Assembly: GCA_036244855.1 (NCBI GenBank)
Contig: BQKZ01000136.1
Coordinates: 112,915-176,914, forward strand
Reading direction: 5' to 3'
Source of the DNA: Temnopleurus reevesii
Lineage: Eukaryota; Echinodermata; Echinoidea; Temnopleuroida; Temnopleuridae
Length of the DNA: 64,000 nucleotides
Position 1 is the stretch's first letter, and every line of letters starts with the position of its first letter. Below the pieces are notes generated by a model, which was not told where the DNA came from, ran no database searches, and saw nothing but the letters and a program-made list of their open reading frames with translations. Positions 61,785 through 64,000 of this stretch are shown piece after piece. The position numbers and the translations under genes were made by a program.

Positions 61785-61990
61785 ACCAAGGACTATCACT
61801 ACTACCCGGCTCTAGCTGGCAACCATTACGGCGCTCCGCATTACAAGGAATTTCTTTCTACCTCACCTGGGTCGAGTGCAGCACAATGTGGATGAATTTC
61901 TTGCTGAAGGAAATTAATGCCATAGGTGGGATTCGAACCTACGACCTTCTGGTTAAAAGGCGAGAGTCGGAACCACTACACTACGGCGCC
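61785..61990 (-). mobile_element. tRNA-derived SINE
   Basis: Minus-strand head ggcgccgtagtgtagtggtt with an intact B box ggttcgaatcc (complement at 61930-61940), then the same body as 52024-52302 down to gccgggtagtagtgatag. Lacks the distal tail. Confidence 0.9.
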
Positions 61991-62489
61991 TCCACAATTG
62001 CAGTTACATACTCAGTTAGAAAGTAATTTTTCAGGCTGTGGTCCTCGGTCTTCACCAAAAAGCTCCGCATCCACAAACATACACAATCACTCTCTCTCTC
62101 TCTCTCCAACTCTATCCATCTATATATTTATCTATCTATCTCTCTAATACATGATGATGCCTTTGAGTAAGATCTAAAAGCTTCCGGGGAGGTGGGAGGG
62201 GGGTCAAGTTCCGCTTCCTGTTTTGTATATCAGTCACAATGAAAGTTGTCAGAATGACCTGCTGTATTTTAGGGGCTTTACTTCACTTGCCTCCTAACAC
62301 AATATCCATCTTTGACCCCTTTTTCCGTACCCTCAGTCTCAGTGCATTAAAAACTTCTTCTTTTTTTCAATCCATCCCATTCTTTCCCCTTTTTCCTTGC
62401 AATTGTTTTCCTTGTGTTATTACTTCATATTTTAATTTACATACTCTCAACAGGTTTTAACACACACCCTCTTTACCTTTACAAAAGAA

Positions 62490-63034
62490 AACATGCATGC
62501 ACAAACACACACATACCCACACACACTATATACCTTTCTTTCTATCCCCATGCATTGTGAAAAAATCTGCACATACACACACGCACACACACTCTTTCTC
62601 TTTCTTTATCTTTCTTTCTATCCCAATGCATAAAGAAAACCTTCACAAACACATATACACACGCACACTATACATATATAGACCTTTCTATCTCTATGCA
62701 TAGAGAAAAGACATGCACAAACACACACACACACACACATACACTCTTTCTCTCTCTTTATCTTTCTTTCTATCCCAATGCATTAAGAAACATTGCACAA
62801 ACACATATACACACGCACAAAAAAAACACACACACACACACTATATAGACCTTTCTTTCTATCTCCATGCAGAGAAAAAAGACATGCACAAACACGCACT
62901 TACACACTCTTTTTCTCTTTTTATCTTTCTTTCTATCCCAATGCATAAAGAAAACCTTCACAAACACATATACACATGCACACACACTATATAGACCATT
63001 CTTTCTATCTCCATGCATAGAGAAAAGACATGCT

Positions 63035-63076
<42 letters not shown>

Positions 63077-63345
63077 TTCTCTCTCTTTATCTTTCTTTCT
63101 ATCCCAATGCATAAAGAAAACCTTCACAAACACATATACACATGCACACACACTATATAGACCTTTCTTTCTATCTCCATGCATAGAGAAAAGACATGCA
63201 CAAACACACACACACACACTCTTTCTCTCACTTTATCTTTCTTTTTATCCCCATGCATAGAGAAAAACCTGCACAAACAAAAACACTCACACACACACAC
63301 ACACACACACATACACTCTCTCTTTCTCTATCTCTCTCAGCCATC
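62490..63345. repeat. Higher-order repeat of two alternating ~80-bp units
   Basis: Unit 1 has ctatctccatgcatagagaa then aagacatgcacaaac and (CA)n; unit 2 has ctatcccaatgcataaagaa then aaccttcacaaacacatata. They alternate at 62596, 62680, 62758, 62845, 62923, 62996, 63088 and 63165. His/Thr-rich frames are artefacts. Confidence 0.93.
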
Positions 63346-63744
63346 TTTACTTCATCAACACTTTATCTTCTCTCCTCCTCTCCACCCATCTAAAATGTCC
63401 TTTTGTAAGATCATGAAACCTCCCCTGGGGAGTAAACTTCAATCTCATTTCAGCATTTTGCTAACAATGGGTGCTGTCACGATAATCTGTTATAGCTTTC
63501 GGCAGTCATGAACTTGCATTTACGCTCATAATTCAAAAGGACAATATGTCTCTTGCTTATCTTAATCTCTCTCTAGACCTCAATCTATGTCATCTCCTTT
63601 GCTGTTTTTTTTAATCATCTTGCAATTATCTGTGTGTTTGTCTGTCCATATCTCTCTCTCTTCCATCAAAAAAATATACCCTATTTTCCTTATACATTCA
63701 ATATTGATTTTAGCTATTGCTATAACATCATTATTCCTTCTCTT

Positions 63745-63757
63745 CCTCCTCCTCCTT

Positions 63758-63794
<37 letters not shown>

Positions 63795-63880
63795 CCACCA
63801 CCACCACCACCATCATCATCATTCTCATCATCACCATTACCACCATCATATTTACCATCATCATCATCACTATCATGTCC
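63745..63880. repeat. (ATC)n / (ACC)n microsatellite
   Basis: Pure CATCATCAT and CACCACC runs. Confidence 0.97.
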
Positions 63881-63914
63881 TACATTATCTAAACTATATC
63901 TCTATTCATTCTTT

Positions 63915-63990
63915 TTTCTAAGCGCTTAGGAACTTTCCCCGAGTGAGTGATAAGCACTATATTAAAAAACCTCTATTATTATTAATTATT
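63915..63990 (+). mobile_element. SINE/LINE 3'-tail-like sequence
   Basis: ctaagcgcttaggaacttt, gagtgagtgataagcactat and an ATT run, like tails near 11788. The body, if any, is outside or not recognised. Confidence 0.5.
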
Positions 63991-64000
63991 TTCATTTTCA

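Larger units (their letters stand above)
59700..63520. repeat. Degenerate large-unit array
   Basis: A marker block (acttccgctc, atatcagtcacaatg, gctgtca-gatgac-tg, cttcacgtgacttgc, taacagaatatc) recurs at about 59735, 61240, 62205 and 63440. Each is followed by CT or CA microsatellite DNA, suggesting old ~1.0-1.5-kb tandem units. Confidence 0.75.

Noticed and set aside
61925..61990. A functional tRNA gene
   Set aside because: A and B boxes are present, but the anticodon arm pairs poorly and the sequence runs into the SINE body.
61926..62147. A frame beginning GFEPTTFWLK
   Set aside because: It is the translated complement of a tRNA-derived SINE head, a familiar annotation artefact.
62490..63400. 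A CRISPR-like array from regularly spaced repeats
   Set aside because: Spacers are CA/CT microsatellites, the units alternate in two types, and the genome is clearly animal.

Overview
The window looks like a piece of a large, AT-rich, repeat-dense animal genome. It has long introns, abundant CT/CA/ATC microsatellites, tRNA-derived SINE copies and several families of short palindromic transposons. The style suggests a marine invertebrate, with an echinoderm such as a sea urchin favoured; that is inference from the repeats, not proof. There is no bacterial-type gene content. Nearly all longer open frames are simple-sequence artefacts.

One gene can be supported. On the minus strand four phase-0 exons with canonical splice sites (34248-34295, 23772-23834, 12749-12829, 11605-11709) join into 99 residues that align without gaps to the N-terminal pleckstrin-homology (PH) domain of type II diacylglycerol kinases (DGK delta/eta/kappa). 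Introns between them are about 10.4, 10.9 and 1.0 kb. I found neither the start-codon exon (expected above 34295) nor the C1/catalytic exons (expected below 11605, probably left of the window), so the gene is partial here.

The most unusual feature lies directly downstream of the last PH exon. The final ~50 bases of that exon, with its 5' splice site and the adjoining (CCA)n intron, have been amplified into a ~149-bp minisatellite (10861-11600). Five decayed exon ends follow the real one, four of them keeping a usable-looking GT donor.

Layout: 1-11600 is probably intronic, with tandem repeats, a TIR transposon carrying DR1-like motifs (4012-4617) and an open frame split by a retro-insertion with a 15-bp target duplication (5836-6494). 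11600-34300 holds the PH exons among palindromic MITEs, SINEs and a 3.1/1.8-kb tandem duplication with a single N at its junction (25448-30286), possibly two haplotypes assembled in series. 34300-64000 has no recognised gene and consists of MITEs, nested insertions, VNTRs, polypurine/polypyrimidine tracts, two N gaps (45364-45644, 60397-60580) and a degenerate array from 59.7 to 63.5 kb.
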